NCBI RefSeq assembly: GCF_000981225.1
Contig: NZ_LAJC01000002.1
Coordinates: forward strand, 62,001 to 126,000
DNA from: Allosalinactinospora lopnorensis
Lineage (GTDB): Bacteria; Actinomycetota; Actinomycetes; Streptosporangiales; Streptosporangiaceae
Length of the DNA: 64,000 nucleotides
Direction of reading: 5' to 3'
The notes below the pieces were generated by a model that saw nothing but the letters and a program-made list of their open reading frames with translations, had not been told where the DNA came from and did no database searches. Position numbers and translations under genes: made by a program. Below, piece after piece: positions 38,279-47,611 of the stretch (positions are counted from its first letter, which is position 1; every line of letters starts with the position of its first letter).

Positions 38279-40297
38279 ATGTCGCGGAGGAAGACCGAAC
38301 GGCAGCTCAACCTGGTGATCTGCCTGCTAGCTACGCGGCGTTTCCTCACCGCTCGGGAGATCCGCGCGACGGTGGCCGGCTATGCCGAGGCCGAGAGCGC
38401 GACCGCGTTCAAGCGGATGTTCGAGCGCGACAAGAAGGAGCTCCGGGACAGCGGGATCCCGATCGAGACGGGGAGCGCCGACGTCTGGAGTGACGAGGAG
38501 GGCTACCGCATATCGCGGGCCGACTACGAGCTTCCCGCGATCGAACTGCTGCCCGACGAGGCGGCCGTCCTCGGGCTGGCTGCGCGGGCGTGGCGGTACG
38601 CGGCCCTGGGTGACGCCGCGGCCAACGCGGTGCTGAAGCTGAGGGCGGCCGGAGTCCCGGTCGACTCCGACGCCGCGCCCGGCATCACACCGGTGCTGAA
38701 CACCGACGAGCCGGCGTTCCTGCCGTTGTGGCAGGCGATCCGCGACCGCCGTCCGGTGCGCTTCGACTATCGCAAGCCCGGTGCGGAGGTGACCTCCCGG
38801 CACCTGGAGCCGTGGGGCGTGGTCAATGTGCGCGGCCGGTGGTACGTCGCCGGGTACGACTGCGACCGAGAGGCCCAACGGGTGTTCCGGCTGAGCCGGG
38901 TCACCGGTGAGGTCACCGTGTTGCGCTCCGGTCCCGGGGTCGAGGTTCCTGAGGGAGTCGATGTCCGGTCGGTGGTTCGCGCCCAGCGCCCGGAGGCCGA
39001 GCGCGTGGCGCGGCTGCGGGTACGTTCGGACTCCGGACACGAACTGCGGCGCGGTGCGCTGCGGATCCTGCCCGGGGACGGTGGCCCAGGTGAGCAGCGC
39101 TGGGACCGGGTGGATTACCCCTATGTCGATGTCGCGGAGCTGGTGGCCGCTGTTGCGCGGTTCGGGGACCGCGTGGTGGTCGAGGCGCCGTCCGAGGCGC
39201 GCGAGGCGATGGTGGAGCACCTCGCGGCGGTGGCGGCGAGGGAGCCGGAGGCCGACGAGCACGAGGCGACTGTCGCGGGCGACGCGCCCGTGCCCCGGGC
39301 CGGGCGTGGCGCTGCCTCCTCCGAGCAGCTGCGCCGGTTGCTCATGCTGGTGCCCTACGCGCTCAGCCACGATGTCCGCGTGCCGGAGGTGGCCAAGCAC
39401 TTCGGCCTGAACGAGAAACAGGTGCTGAAGGACCTGAGCTTGCTGTGGATGTGCGGGCTACCGGGCTACACGCCCGGTGATCTGATCGACGTGGACCTCG
39501 ACGCCGCTCACTCCACCGGAGAGATCATCATCGACAACGCCGACACGCTGGCTCAGCCGCTGCGGCTGACGGCCGACGAGGCCGCGAGCCTGATCGTCGG
39601 CGTGGGGCTGCTCGGTGAGCTGCCCGGGATGGCCGGGAGCGACGCCCTGAAGCGGGTCGGCGAGAAGCTGCGCATGGCCGCGGAGCAGGGAAGGAACGAA
39701 CAGGCGGGCGCGGTCGACCGACTGGTCGGCGCTGTCGGGGTTCGCCTCGATCTGAGCGATGAGACCCGCGAGCTGCAGCGGCGCTGCGACGATGCGCTGA
39801 GCGCCGGCCAGCGCGTACACCTGCGCTACCTCTCCGGTTACGTCGACGAGGTGACCGAGCGCGACGTCGATCCCATGAGGCTGGTCGTCCAGGACGGCCA
39901 TGCCTTCCTGGAGGGGTGGTGCCGGCTGCGTCAGGACGTCCGGCTGTTCCGGTTGGACCGGGTGCTGGATATGACGGTGCTTCCGGTATCGGCGGAGGTG
40001 CCGCCCCGGGCCCGCCGCCGCGATCTGCGCGACGGAGTGCTGCAGCTGTCCGATGCCGACACGCTGGTGACACTGGAACTCGAACCGGCGGCGCGCTGGG
40101 TGACGGAAGAGTACGTGTGCACCGGCGTCCGGGAACTGCCCGACGGCCGGATCCGGGCGACGCTGCGGACGCCGGCCCCGGTGTGGGTGCGCAGGTTCGC
40201 CCTGCGGCTGGGGCCGCAGGCGCGGGTCGTGGCGCCGGCGGAGCTCGCCACGCGGGTGCGCGAGGACGCCCGCCGGGCCCTGGCCGCATACGGGTGA
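38279..40297 (+). CDS. pafBC: PafBC: fused WYL-domain transcriptional activator of the DNA-damage response
   Basis: A 672-residue natural fusion of PafB and PafC. Order: winged helix (KTERQLNLVICLLATRRFLTA), WYL domain (about 140-220, VRFDYRK, RWYVAGYDCDREAQRVFRLSR) and WCX domain. Then a second winged helix (about 355-420, QLRRLLMLVPYALSH), second WYL (RVHLRYLSGY, AFLEGWCRLRQDVRLFRLDR) and WCX. In mycobacteria these are two genes that act as a heterodimer to activate LexA-independent repair genes; a fused form is known in Arthrobacter. ATG 38279 is close to the divergent DUF3866 gene. Confidence 0.93.
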   Translation: MSRRKTERQLNLVICLLATRRFLTAREIRATVAGYAEAESATAFKRMFERDKKELRDSGIPIETGSADVWSDEEGYRISRADYELPAIELLPDEAAVLGLAARAWRYAALGDAAANAVLKLRAAGVPVDSDAAPGITPVLNTDEPAFLPLWQAIRDRRPVRFDYRKPGAEVTSRHLEPWGVVNVRGRWYVAGYDCDREAQRVFRLSRVTGEVTVLRSGPGVEVPEGVDVRSVVRAQRPEAERVARLRVRSDSGHELRRGALRILPGDGGPGEQRWDRVDYPYVDVAELVAAVARFGDRVVVEAPSEAREAMVEHLAAVAAREPEADEHEATVAGDAPVPRAGRGAASSEQLRRLLMLVPYALSHDVRVPEVAKHFGLNEKQVLKDLSLLWMCGLPGYTPGDLIDVDLDAAHSTGEIIIDNADTLAQPLRLTADEAASLIVGVGLLGELPGMAGSDALKRVGEKLRMAAEQGRNEQAGAVDRLVGAVGVRLDLSDETRELQRRCDDALSAGQRVHLRYLSGYVDEVTERDVDPMRLVVQDGHAFLEGWCRLRQDVRLFRLDRVLDMTVLPVSAEVPPRARRRDLRDGVLQLSDADTLVTLELEPAARWVTEEYVCTGVRELPDGRIRATLRTPAPVWVRRFALRLGPQARVVAPAELATRVREDARRALAAYG

Positions 40298-40380
40298 CCC
40301 TGCAGGGCAGGGGCGCGCGGATGTGTCCGGTTAATCCCGGGGCCAGCCGCGATTCATATCCGGCGAGGTAGAATAAGGGA

Positions 40381-40569
40381 GTGTTTGCGATCGCTGGCCT
40401 TGTTACCGTGACCGTTCTCGGCCTGCTCGCCGTGGGGTTCTTCGCCGTCCGGCTGCTGGCGCAGGTGCGGCGGCTCCGGGAACAGGTGGCGCGTACCAGG
40501 GACGACCTGGAACCGCACTATCGCGGACTGCGTTCGAAGACCGACCGTGCTCGTGTGGACATCCGCTGA
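40381..40569 (+). CDS. Small single-pass membrane protein (62 aa)
   Basis: One N-terminal transmembrane helix (FAIAGLVTVTVLGLLAVGFFAVRLL), then a charged helical tail rich in Arg, Glu and Asp (QVRRLREQVARTRDDLEPHY). The start is GTG 40381. It lies between pafBC and tatA, 65 bp upstream of tatA, and resembles the small membrane proteins often annotated at this spot in actinomycetes. The topology looks a little like a mini TatB, but it lacks the Tat glycine-proline hinge. Function unknown. Confidence 0.6.
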   Translation: MFAIAGLVTVTVLGLLAVGFFAVRLLAQVRRLREQVARTRDDLEPHYRGLRSKTDRARVDIR

Positions 40570-40634
40570 CCCGTTGTCGGACAAGGCGTAGTATCAGTGG
40601 CGCGGGGTAGCGCCGTGAAAAGAGGTTTTCAGAC

Positions 40635-40958
40635 ATGGGTATGGACTTCCGCACGCTGCTCATTCTCCTGCTCATCGCGCTCGTGTTGTTCGGCGCCAAG
40701 AAGCTGCCGGACCTGGCCCGCTCGATCGGCCGCAGCGCCCGGATCCTCAAGTCCGAGACCAAGGGCTTCAGGGAGGACGAGGAGAGCGGTGACGAGTCCA
40801 CCGGCGAGGGCAGGCCGACGCAGAACGCGCAGCCCCAGGCCTACGATTCCCAGCAGGGACCCGCTCAATCGCAGTCGCCGGGCTACCCCGAGCTTCCCCC
40901 GGGCCAGCACGTCGTCGACGAGAACGGCGAACCGGTTCGGCGGAGGTACGGCGACTAG
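40635..40958 (+). CDS. tatA: Twin-arginine translocase subunit TatA
   Basis: A 107-residue pore-forming Tat component. Short N-terminal transmembrane helix ([23 protein letters not shown]) with the FGAKKLP hinge, an amphipathic helix ([18 protein letters not shown]), then an acidic, Gln/Pro-rich disordered tail. It moves folded proteins across the membrane with TatC. ATG 40635 is preceded by AGAGGTTTTCAG. The gene order pafC-tatA-tatC is that of mycobacteria. A TatB gene is not in the window. Confidence 0.93.
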   Translation: MGMDFRTLLILLLIALVLFGAKKLPDLARSIGRSARILKSETKGFREDEESGDESTGEGRPTQNAQPQAYDSQQGPAQSQSPGYPELPPGQHVVDENGEPVRRRYGD

Positions 40959-41052
40959 CGGAACCGGCCGTTAGGGACGGCCACGCGGCGGCACCGCGGA
41001 CGGTGGCGCAGGACAAGGGTGCGAGCCAGGGTTCGAGGAGCGTAGGCGGGCG

Positions 41053-41907
41053 ATGCAGGCGCGGCAACAGCAGCGGGACAGGGACCCGGAAGCCCGCATG
41101 CCGCTGATGGAGCACTTGCGTGAGCTGCGCAACCGGGTGCTCAAGTCGCTGGTCTTCGTGACGGTCGGCGTCGGGCTGGGGTTCGTCTTCTTCGATCCGG
41201 TCTGGGAGTTCCTGAAGCAGCCCTACTGCGCGCTGCCGCAGTCCAACGAGGTCGTCGGCGGCGACACGGAAGCCTGCAGCCTGATATACACCGGCATCTT
41301 CGAGGCGTTCTTCCTGAAGTTCAAGGTCGCGGTGATCGTCGGTATCGTGGCGGCCTGCCCGTTCTGGCTCTACCAGTTGTGGGCCTTCGTCGCACCGGCA
41401 CTGCGCGGCAAGGAGAAGCGCTACACCTACGCCTTCGTCGCCACCGCGGTACCGCTGTTCCTGACCGGCGCCGCGCTGGCCTACTTCATCACCCAGAAGA
41501 CGCTGGAGATCCTGTTCGGTTTCGCCTCCGAAGGCGAGATCGCCATGATCACCATCACCAACTACCTCAACTACATGATCACCATGATCCTGGTGTTCGG
41601 GATCGCCTTCGTCGTCCCGCTGATCGTGGTGCTGCTGAACCTCATCGGCGTGCTGCCCCACGCCGCCATCGCCAAGTGGCGGCGTCTCATCATCTTCCTG
41701 GCCTGCGTCCTCGCCGCGGTGGTCACCCCGGCCGAGCCCTTCTCCATGGTGGCGCTGGCGATCCCGGTCGTTCTCCTCTTCGAGATGGCCGAGCTCTTCT
41801 GCTACGTCAACGACCGCCGGAAGGGGAAGGCCGACCCTATGGCCGGGCTCGACGACGATGAGGCCTCTCCGCTGGAGGAGACCCCCGGCGCCGCACCGAA
41901 CCGTTAA
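41053..41907 (+). CDS. tatC: Twin-arginine translocase subunit TatC
   Basis: Receptor for twin-arginine signal peptides. A 284-residue protein with six transmembrane helices. MPLMEHLRELRNRVLKSL is the conserved N-terminal motif with its Glu, FVAPALRGKEKRY follows helix 2, and FGIAFVVPLIVVLLNLIG and ACVLAAVVTPAEPFSM are the later conserved segments. The first periplasmic loop carries two cysteines (QPYCALPQ, TEACSL). The C-terminal tail is acidic. The ATG lies 94 bp after tatA, probably in the same transcript. Confidence 0.95.
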   Translation: MQARQQQRDRDPEARMPLMEHLRELRNRVLKSLVFVTVGVGLGFVFFDPVWEFLKQPYCALPQSNEVVGGDTEACSLIYTGIFEAFFLKFKVAVIVGIVAACPFWLYQLWAFVAPALRGKEKRYTYAFVATAVPLFLTGAALAYFITQKTLEILFGFASEGEIAMITITNYLNYMITMILVFGIAFVVPLIVVLLNLIGVLPHAAIAKWRRLIIFLACVLAAVVTPAEPFSMVALAIPVVLLFEMAELFCYVNDRRKGKADPMAGLDDDEASPLEETPGAAPNR

Positions 41908-41980
41908 GGTCGTCCGGGGGTCCGGCCGCCCGGAAACGGAGCGGTTCGGGCCGGGTCCGATCTTCGAAGGAGGAGCACCG

Positions 41981-42349
41981 ATGAGTGAGCAGTCCGGTAC
42001 CGGCCGCGAGCTGCCCCCTGAGGCCCAGGGGAACGAGAAGTGGCACGACACCACCAACGCGGTGTGGAAGCGGTCGTCGCTGTCGAGTGAGGACTCCGAC
42101 GCCATAGTGGAGGTCGCCAAGTTCGACGACGGTTTCCGCGCGGTGCGCGACGGCAAGAACCCAGAGAAGGGGATCCTCTTCTTCACCCCGGCCGAGTGGG
42201 AGGCGTTCGTCCTGGGCGCCAAGGACGGCGAGTTCGACATCCCCGAGGAGTACCTGACTCCCGAGGAAGCGGCCATGCAGCGGGGCGAGATCCCCGTCAA
42301 GGCGGTACCCTCGCCGAACAGCACTCGGGAATCCGGCGGCGCCGAATAG
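41981..42349 (+). CDS. DUF397-domain protein without XRE partner
   Basis: A 122-residue protein whose middle (about 28-85) matches DUF397: VWKRSSLSSEDSDAIVEVA, GFRAVRDGKNPEKGILFFTPAEWEAFV. DUF397 proteins usually sit next to XRE regulators, some acting as antagonists of them. Here there is none, and the gene stands between tatC and a lipid-kinase gene. A long tail after the domain (EEYLTPEEAAMQRGEIPVK) is unusual for the family. ATG 41981 has GAAGGAGGAGC upstream, a very strong ribosome site. Soluble; function unknown. Confidence 0.8.
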   Translation: MSEQSGTGRELPPEAQGNEKWHDTTNAVWKRSSLSSEDSDAIVEVAKFDDGFRAVRDGKNPEKGILFFTPAEWEAFVLGAKDGEFDIPEEYLTPEEAAMQRGEIPVKAVPSPNSTRESGGAE

Positions 42350-42392
42350 CGGCGGCCCCGGACCGTCCCCTACCCCTCGGATCGGCCCGCTC

Positions 42393-43301
42393 ATGACGCA
42401 GAACATCGCGATCCTCGTCAACCCCACCGCGGGAAGCGGCCGCTCGGCGGTGACCGCGACACGGCTCATTCGTTCCCTGCGTGAGCGCGGCGCCGAGGCC
42501 ACGGTCATCGCCGGGCGCTCCGCGGAGGACAGCGTCCGGCTCGCCCGCGAGGCCGTGCGGGCCGCCCCCGACGCGCTGGTGGCCGTGGGCGGCGACGGCC
42601 TGGTCCACACGGCGCTGCAGGGCGTCGTCGGCACCGGCGTGCCGCTGGGTGTAGTGCCGACCGGTACCGGAAACGACATCGCCCGGGAGTTCGGGCTGCC
42701 GCGCTCGGTTCCGGCCGCGGTCGAGACGATCCTGGACGGACGCGCCGTCGCGGTCGACACGGTCCGCGCCGGCGGACGGCACTACCTCAGCGTTCTTGCC
42801 TGCGGGTTCGACTCCAGGGTGAACGAGCGGGTGAACGGCTTCCGGCTCTCCCTCGGTCGTGCCAGCTACCTTGTGGGGCTGCTGGCCGAGCTGCGCACGT
42901 TCACCCCCATCCGCTACGTCCTGGAGGTCGACGGCGAGCCGCTCGTGGCGGAGGGGATGTGCGTGGCCGTGGGCAACACCGCGAGCTACGGCGGCGGCAT
43001 GCGGATCTGCCCGGACGCCGTATACGACGACAGGCTGCTGGACGTCGTCTTCGTGCACGCGATGTCCCGCCCGGCGTTCCTCCGGTTCTTCCCCAGAGTC
43101 TTCCGCGGGACGCATCCCGAGCTGGACGAGATCACCGTCCTGCGCGGCCGCACGGTCACGATCGCCACCGAGGGGGCGGGCGGGCCGCCGACCGTGGGGT
43201 ACGCCGATGGTGAACGGCTCACCGAGACCCCTATCACGTGTGAGGCCATACCGGGGTCGGTTCGGGTGTTGACGGCGTCCGCACCGCCCCGTACGTCCTA
43301 G
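42393..43301 (+). CDS. Diacylglycerol kinase (DagK/YegS family)
   Basis: A 302-residue soluble lipid kinase. LVNPTAGSGR near the start, the nucleotide-binding VAVGGDGLVHTALQGV and GVVPTGTGNDIAREFG define the DAGK catalytic domain. A beta-sandwich C-terminal domain follows (GNTASYGGGMRICPDAVYDDRLLDVV). It phosphorylates diacylglycerol or a related lipid, recycling it for phospholipid synthesis. It corresponds to the DagK-family gene beside helY in mycobacteria (Rv2252 type is elsewhere there, so orthology is unsure). ATG 42393; helY starts 11 bp after its stop. Confidence 0.88.
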   Translation: MTQNIAILVNPTAGSGRSAVTATRLIRSLRERGAEATVIAGRSAEDSVRLAREAVRAAPDALVAVGGDGLVHTALQGVVGTGVPLGVVPTGTGNDIAREFGLPRSVPAAVETILDGRAVAVDTVRAGGRHYLSVLACGFDSRVNERVNGFRLSLGRASYLVGLLAELRTFTPIRYVLEVDGEPLVAEGMCVAVGNTASYGGGMRICPDAVYDDRLLDVVFVHAMSRPAFLRFFPRVFRGTHPELDEITVLRGRTVTIATEGAGGPPTVGYADGERLTETPITCEAIPGSVRVLTASAPPRTS

Positions 43302-43312
43302 GCTTGATCGAT

Positions 43313-46140
43313 ATGAGTACGCACGCCGCGCGGTACGCCGCGTTCCGTCGGCGCCAGGCCGAGTCCAGTGCCACGATCGAGGATTTCCAGGGACTCTACG
43401 ACTTCGAGTTCGATCCTTTCCAGGTCCGGGCCTGCAAGGCGGTGGAGGCCGGGCACGGCGTGCTGGTCGCGGCCCCCACCGGCTCGGGGAAGACGGTCGT
43501 GGGGGAGTTCGCGGTGCACCTCGCGCTGAGCGGGGGCGGCAAGTGCTTCTACACCACGCCCATCAAGGCGCTGTCCAACCAGAAGTACACCGACCTCGTA
43601 CGCCGGTACGGCTCCGACAGTGTCGGCCTGCTCACCGGGGACAACAGTGTCAACGGCGAGGCCCCGATCGTGGTCATGACCACCGAGGTCCTCCGCAACA
43701 TGCTCTACGCGGGTTCGCAGACCCTCAAGGGGCTGGCCTACGTGGTCATGGACGAGGTGCACTACCTCGCCGACCGTTTCCGCGGCGCGGTGTGGGAGGA
43801 GGTCATCATCCACCTGCCGGAGTCGGTGCGGATGGTGGCCCTGTCGGCGACGGTCAGCAACGCCGAGGAGTTCGGCGAGTGGTTACAGCAGGTGCGCGGT
43901 GACACCACGGTGATCGTCGACGAGCAGCGTCCGGTGCCGCTGTGGCAGCACGTGATGGTCGGCAAGCGGATCCACGACCTGTTCGTCCCGGCCGGAGAGT
44001 CCGAGGAGGCGGAGGGCAACGGCCGCAGGCGCACCCGCAAGCGCGACCGCCGGGAGAGCGGCGGCAGGAGCACCGAGGTCGTGGTCAACGGGGAGAAGAT
44101 GCGGGTGAATCCGCGGCTGGTTCGGCTGTCCGAGGAGGAGGACCGGCTCTCCCAGCTCGCGTACAAGCGCCGCCTCCCTCAGGCGCGCGGGCGCCGCGCG
44201 CCCGCCCCTCGGGCCAAGTTCGCCCCGCCCAACCGCGTGCAGATCATCGACGAACTGGACCGGGAGGGGCTCCTTCCGGTGATCACGTTCATTTTCAGCC
44301 GGGCCGGTTGTGACGACGCCGTCCGCCAGTGCGTGTACTCCGGTCTGCGCCTCACGACCGAGGACGAGGCCGAGGAGATCCGCGCCTACGCCGAGCGCCA
44401 GTGCGCCGAGATCCCGCCCGCAGACCTGGCCGTGCTCGGGTACCACGAGTGGCTGGGCGCCCTGGAACGGGGCGTTTCCGCCCACCACGCCGGGATGCTG
44501 CCGACCTTCAAGGAGGTCGTCGAGACGCTCTTCTCCCGCGGCTCATCCGGGCGGTGTTCGCCACGGAGACCCTGGCGCTGGGGATCAACATGCCCGCGCG
44601 CACCGTGGTCATCGAGAAGCTCGACAAGTGGAACGGGGAGACGCACGCGGCCCTCACACCGGGGGAGTACACCCAGCTGACCGGACGGGCCGGTCGGCGC
44701 GGCATCGACGTCGAGGGCCACGCCGCGGTCGTCTGGCAGCCCGGCACCGACCCGGAGGCGGTCGCGGGGTTGGCCAGCACCCGCACCTACCCGCTGAACT
44801 CCAGTTTCCAGCCCTCCTACAACATGGCTGTCAACCTCGTCGGCCAGGTCGGACGCGAACGCAGCAGGAACATGCTGGAGTCCTCCTTCGCCCAGTTTCA
44901 GGCGGATCGCGCCGTTGTCGGCCTGGTCCGCCAGCTGCGCAAGCACGAAGATGCGCTCGATGGCTACGCCAAGGCCGCCGAATGCCACCTCGGCGACTTC
45001 ATGGAGTACGCATCGCTGCGCCGGGAGCTCAGCGACGCCGAGAAACGGGCGGCCAGGGGGCGTAGCGCCAGGCGGCGCGACGAAGCGGTGCGCAGCCTGG
45101 AGCGGCTCCGCCCCGGCGACATCATCAGAGTCCCCAGGGGCCGGCATACCGGTTTCGCCGTGGTCCTCGACCCCGGCACCGGCGGCGACGTCCCGACGCC
45201 CCTGGTCCTGACCTACAACCGCCAGGTCAAGCGGGTGAACGCGGCCGACTTCCCGGCGGTGGTGGAACCGGTCGGCCGACTGCGCATTCCGAAGAACTTC
45301 TCGGCTCGTTCCGCGCAGTCCCGGCGCGACCTCGCCTCCTCACTGCGGAACAAACTTGACGAGGGAGAGGCGGAGCCGCCGCCGCGGCACGCCCGCGAGG
45401 ATGAGGGGGAGGAGCCGGAGATCACCCGACTGCGCCGCGAACTGCGCGCCCACCCCTGCCACGGCTGTGCCGACCGCGAGGATCACGCGCGCTGGGCGGA
45501 ACGCTACTTCCGGCTGTCGAAGGAGACCGAGGGACTGCGCCGCCGGGTCGAGGGGCGCTCCCATGTGATCGCCCGCACCTTCGACCGTGTCTGCGGTGTG
45601 CTGCAGGACCTGAACTACCTCGACGGCGACGCCGTCACCGGCGAAGGGCGGCTGCTGGCCAAGGTCTACTCCGAACTCGACCTGCTCGTCGCCGAGTGTC
45701 TGCGCCGCGGCCTGTGGGAGGAGCTGGACCCGGTCGACCTGGCCGCCTGCGTGGCGTCCCTGGTGTACGAGTCACGACGGTCCGACGACGCGTTCCCGAG
45801 GGTCCCCGACGGCGCTCCGGCGGACACCCTGGCGGAGATGGAGCGGCTCTGGGGCGAACTGCACGAGGTCGAGCGCGAACACCGTGTGTCGTTCCTGCGC
45901 GAGCCCGATCTGGGGTTCGTGTGGACCGCCTACCGGTGGGCGCGCGGCGACCGGCTGGACCGGATCCTCATGGACGCGGACATGCCCGCCGGCGATTTCG
46001 TGCGCACCGCCAAGCAGCTCATCGACATGCTGGGCCAGATCGCGGACGCCGCACCGGCCGAGGGAACGGTGAGGGAGAACGCCCGAAGCGCCATGGACCT
46101 GGTCCGCCGGGGGGTCGTGGCCTATTCATCGGTCGGCTGA
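43313..46140 (+). CDS. helY: Ski2/Mtr4-like DEAD-box helicase HelY; one-base frameshift near 44540
   Basis: Superfamily-2 helicase of the Ski2 class, thought to act on RNA. Motifs: AAPTGSGKTVVGEFA (I), TTPIKALSNQKY (Ia), MDEVHYLADRFRG (II, DEVH), LSATVSN (III), FIFSRAGCDDAV (IV), ATETLALGINMPARTVV (V) and QLTGRAGRRGID (VI). A Ski2-type C-terminal helical region follows, with CHGCADREDHARW. An Arg-rich insertion separates motifs III and IV. The frame breaks at GG 44540-44541; one extra G gives FSRGLIRAVFATETLAL and 942 residues. Equivalent to Rv2092c, the last gene of the mycobacterial block. ATG 43313 is chosen over an upstream TTG. Confidence 0.92.
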
Positions 46141-46334
46141 CCGGGCGCTGCGCCACTGGACGCGGGGCGGGAGGGCTCCGGTCGTGCCTGGGCCTCGGAG
46201 CCCGGCGGCGAGAATGAAACCGAAAACACGGTCCGGGACCGCGTTGTGGTTGCTTGCGCAGGGCAGGCCTGAGCTTAGTGTGATGTCATTCGCGCCTGCC
46301 TGTCCTTCGCGATCACAAAATAAGGTTCTCCGCA

Positions 46335-47471
46335 ATGTCGCAGCGCATCCTGCTGATCACCAACGGTCTTCCGCCGCGTAAGGGCGGGAGCGAGACGCTC
46401 GGCTACGAGCTGGTCCGGCGTCTGCCCGAGACCGGCGAAGGGAGCGCGGTCGTCTACACCTCCGCCGGTTCCGGGGGCCATGAGTCCGATGAGGCCCAGC
46501 CGCTTCTGGTCGTGCGCGATTCCGCCAGAACCCTGCTGCCCACCCGGCGCGTCGCGCGGCGGGCGGCCGACCTGGTGCAGGAGTACGGCTGCGACCGCGT
46601 CGTGCTCGGGACCGCGGTACCGCTGGGTCTGCTGGCCCGCGGGCTGCGCACCGCGGGGGCGAAAGAGATCATCGCCCTGACCCACGGTTCCGAGGTGGGA
46701 TGGTCCCGGATACCGGGGGTGCGGCCGATCCTGCGCAGGATCGGCGAGGACGTCGACGCGCTGACCTATCCGGGGGAGTTCGTCCGCGGCGGGGTGCAGC
46801 GCGCGGTCGGTTCCACTGCCAGCCACCGGCTTGTCCGGCTCAGGCCGGGCGTCGACACCGACCTCTTCCACCCGGAGGCGGACGGCTCGTGGGTTCGGGA
46901 GAGGTTCCGGCTGGACGACGGGCCGGTGATCCTGTGCGTTTGCCGGCTGGTGCCCCATAAGGGGGTCGACGCGCTGATCCGGGCGATGTCGTGGGTGCGG
47001 GCGCGCTACCCCCGGACACGGCTGCTCGTGGTAGGGGACGGGCCGGACGAGCGCCGGTTGCGGGCGCTGGCCGCCTGGGCGGGGGTCGACGCCGGGGTGG
47101 TCTTCGCGGGTGGGCAGCCCCACGAGCGGATGCCCGCGTTCTACGCGGCGGCGGACCTGTTCGCGCTGCCCAGCCGGCCCCGCCGCACCGGCCCGCAGAC
47201 CGAAGGGCTGGGGCTCGTCTACCTGGAGGCGGCCGCGTGCGGGCTGCCGGTCCTGGCCGGCGACTCCGGCGTGGCACCCGAGACCGTACGGCACGGGGAG
47301 ACCGGGTACGTCGTCGATGGCCGCGATCCCCGGGGAGTGGCCGAGCGCGCGAACCGGCTTCTCTGGTCTCCAGGGCACGCTCGGACCATGGGCAGGCGCG
47401 GCCGGGAGTGGATGCTCGACGAGTGGACCTGGGAGCAGGCCGTCCGGTGCCTGGAGATGCTGCACAGCTGA
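46335..47471 (+). CDS. GT4-family glycosyltransferase (PimB-like)
   Basis: A 378-residue GT-B-fold enzyme. The N-terminal donor/acceptor half starts ILLITNGLPPRKGGSETL and includes THGSEVGW. The C-terminal nucleotide-sugar half has VCRLVPHKGVDALI, LLVVGDGPDERRL and the GT4 EX7E-type motif EGLGLVYLEAAACGLPVLAG. The nearest described relatives are mannosyltransferases of phosphatidylinositol mannoside synthesis (PimB'), so PIM or related glycolipid assembly is plausible; donor and acceptor are not proven. ATG 46335 has TAAGG upstream. It stands alone, with 194 bp of gene-free sequence before it. Confidence 0.82.
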   Translation: MSQRILLITNGLPPRKGGSETLGYELVRRLPETGEGSAVVYTSAGSGGHESDEAQPLLVVRDSARTLLPTRRVARRAADLVQEYGCDRVVLGTAVPLGLLARGLRTAGAKEIIALTHGSEVGWSRIPGVRPILRRIGEDVDALTYPGEFVRGGVQRAVGSTASHRLVRLRPGVDTDLFHPEADGSWVRERFRLDDGPVILCVCRLVPHKGVDALIRAMSWVRARYPRTRLLVVGDGPDERRLRALAAWAGVDAGVVFAGGQPHERMPAFYAAADLFALPSRPRRTGPQTEGLGLVYLEAAACGLPVLAGDSGVAPETVRHGETGYVVDGRDPRGVAERANRLLWSPGHARTMGRRGREWMLDEWTWEQAVRCLEMLHS

Positions 47472-47611
47472 ACAGGGGTGGCGGACGGCCGCCGCGGCGG
47501 CCCCCGCCCGGAGGTGGTACCCGCGGTGCGCCGCGTCCCGGCGTGACCATATACTTTGACGACCTACTAAATATTCGGACCGCCCGGGCCACAACGATGT
47601 GGGGGTTTGCC

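Noticed and set aside
40574-40594. TTGTCGGAC followed by TAGTAT upstream of tatA, like a PafBC-dependent RecA-NDp promoter
   Set aside because: The consensus needs TTGTCRGTG and eight bases before the -10; here the last two motif bases differ and the gap is six. Probably coincidence.
47543-47580. TTGACG at 47557 as -35 of the acyl-CoA dehydrogenase promoter
   Set aside because: No -10 box lies 16-18 bp downstream; the AT-rich TATACT/TACTAAAT elements overlap it instead, so the boxes cannot be assigned.
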